Shown here: one piece after another, positions 14,941 to 15,476 of the stretch
How the letters are laid out: the number at the start of each line of letters is the position of its first letter
Position numbering within the stretch: the stretch's first letter is position 1
From: Bacteroidales bacterium
GTDB lineage: Bacteria; Bacteroidota; Bacteroidia; Bacteroidales; Azobacteroidaceae
Direction: 5' to 3'
Length of the DNA: 15,476 nt
Assembly: GCA_020860885.1 (NCBI GenBank)
Contig: JAJBTS010000219.1
Location: 2,701 to 18,176 of the forward strand
Translations under genes and position numbers: made by a program
The notes under the pieces: model-generated
The model's input: the letters and a program-made list of their open reading frames with translations, nothing else
Told to the model about the DNA's origin: nothing
The model's database searches: none

Positions 14941-15200
14941 TTAACTAAATTTTTTTACTACGTTTATTTTTCGGAATTTTCTGAATAAAGATACGATTGC
15001 AGTAATTACTGCGGTAAATATTCCCAAATCGTCCAGTAATCCGATAATCGGGATAAATACGGAACCAGAACTGTCGGAATAAATAAATAAATTATAGCTA
15101 AAACAAGCAAAATCTTAGGCCATTTAGAAGCGCCTTTATCTGAAAACATACTTTTTAATAGTTGGAGATTGAGTAATAACCCTCCTAGTTTCTTTTTCAT
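14941..15200 (-). pseudogene. DUF1232 (YkvA-like) membrane protein gene with a frameshift
   Basis: From the ATG at 15200 the frame encodes a charged N-terminus and the start of a DUF1232 domain (LLKSMFSDKGASKWPKILLV, then LAIIYLFIP), but it runs out of family sequence and stops at 15006. The rest of the domain continues in the next frame: FIPIIGLLDDLGIFTAVITA, then IVSLFRKF, ending at a TAA at 14941. The join lies at CCGTATTTATCCCG (rc of 15049-15062). One extra T in the TTT run would restore a protein of 86 residues. The usual PxDLIPDFIP signature reads PTVLVPY here, so two Asp positions are also lost, which suggests true decay rather than only a sequencing error. The start lies 16 nt after crcB, so it was part of that operon. 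Confidence 0.75.
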
Positions 15201-15216
15201 TTTTATATAACCCTCT

Positions 15217-15476
15217 TCATTTAGTAATTAACAGTCCTGCCCACACTGCGGCAAAACCTAAAATTATACTGGTAAGAATATAAATTGCAAGAGTAGAATA
15301 GTTCCCTGATTGAAATAGATTGAAATTTTCTATTGAGAAAGTAGAAAAAGTAGTGAACCCACCACAAAAACCTACGATAAGTAAACTCTTTCCACTACCT
15401 TCCAACCAATTGTATTTAAAGGATAAACCAATCAGTAATCCTATTAAACAGCATCCTGTAATATTAAAGATAAAAG
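15217..15476 (-). CDS. crcB: Fluoride channel CrcB/FluC (5' end outside window)
   Basis: The visible 85-residue C-terminal part of this small membrane protein starts in FNITGCCLIGLLIGLSF, which holds the conserved Asn and Gly of the first half of the Fluc family. It continues with the signature VGFCGGFTTFSTFS, containing the fluoride-path Phe and Thr residues and the central sodium-site region. It ends in a last transmembrane helix (LAIYILTSIILGFAAVWAGLL). Fluc channels are dual-topology dimers that export fluoride down its gradient. The frame is open to the window end, so the first third and any fluoride riboswitch lie outside. The partner downstream is the frameshifted DUF1232 gene. Confidence 0.93.
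   Translation of the reverse strand, partial: FIFNITGCCLIGLLIGLSFKYNWLEGSGKSLLIVGFCGGFTTFSTFSIENFNLFQSGNYSTLAIYILTSIILGFAAVWAGLLITK

Overview
The window is chromosomal DNA from a Bacteroidota bacterium, most likely of the order Bacteroidales (Porphyromonadaceae, Tannerellaceae or Dysgonomonadaceae type; the family cannot be fixed from sequence alone). The evidence is the TAnnTTTG-type -7 promoter boxes without Shine-Dalgarno dependence, several lipoproteins with Bacteroidota-style signal peptides, a PorE-type OmpA lipoprotein of the type IX secretion system, a DUF2807 (GIN) lipoprotein, and the overall character of the housekeeping proteins. Most of the window is ordinary core genome. No CRISPR array, tRNA, rRNA or transposase gene was found.

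Left part (about 1-3000, minus strand): a tight operon of an RlmI/COG1092-like methyltransferase, thymidylate synthase (thyA) and dihydrofolate reductase (dfrA), each pair joined by an ATGA overlap. ThyA consumes methylene-tetrahydrofolate and produces dihydrofolate, which the reductase recycles. Downstream lies a separate small gene whose product starts with a double-glycine export leader and ends in a JAB/MPN-like metal-site segment. It is the best candidate here for an undescribed secreted effector.

Middle (about 3100-9900): on the plus strand, a PorE-like lipoprotein (TPR, beta-propeller, regulatory domain, OmpA) and a probable surface lipoprotein with Ig-like and LamG-like domains, the latter with a near-ideal promoter and a strong terminator. 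A 418-bp intergenic region follows. It holds a large imperfect inverted repeat built from four GATGTACATC-like units and is bounded by terminators. On the minus strand come rfbD (dTDP-rhamnose synthesis) and prfC (release factor 3), 9 nt apart.

Right part (about 9900-15476): a metallo-beta-lactamase-fold hydrolase runs into a DUF2807 lipoprotein whose only plausible start is a non-AUG (ATT) codon overlapping the hydrolase end. Facing these is an FN3-like lipoprotein plus outer-membrane beta-barrel pair. A YqaA/DedA-like membrane protein, a SufT/MIP18-type Fe-S assembly protein and LpxH (lipid A synthesis) follow. The window ends in a crcB/fluC fluoride channel gene (5' end outside the window) with a downstream DUF1232-like gene that carries a one-base frameshift.
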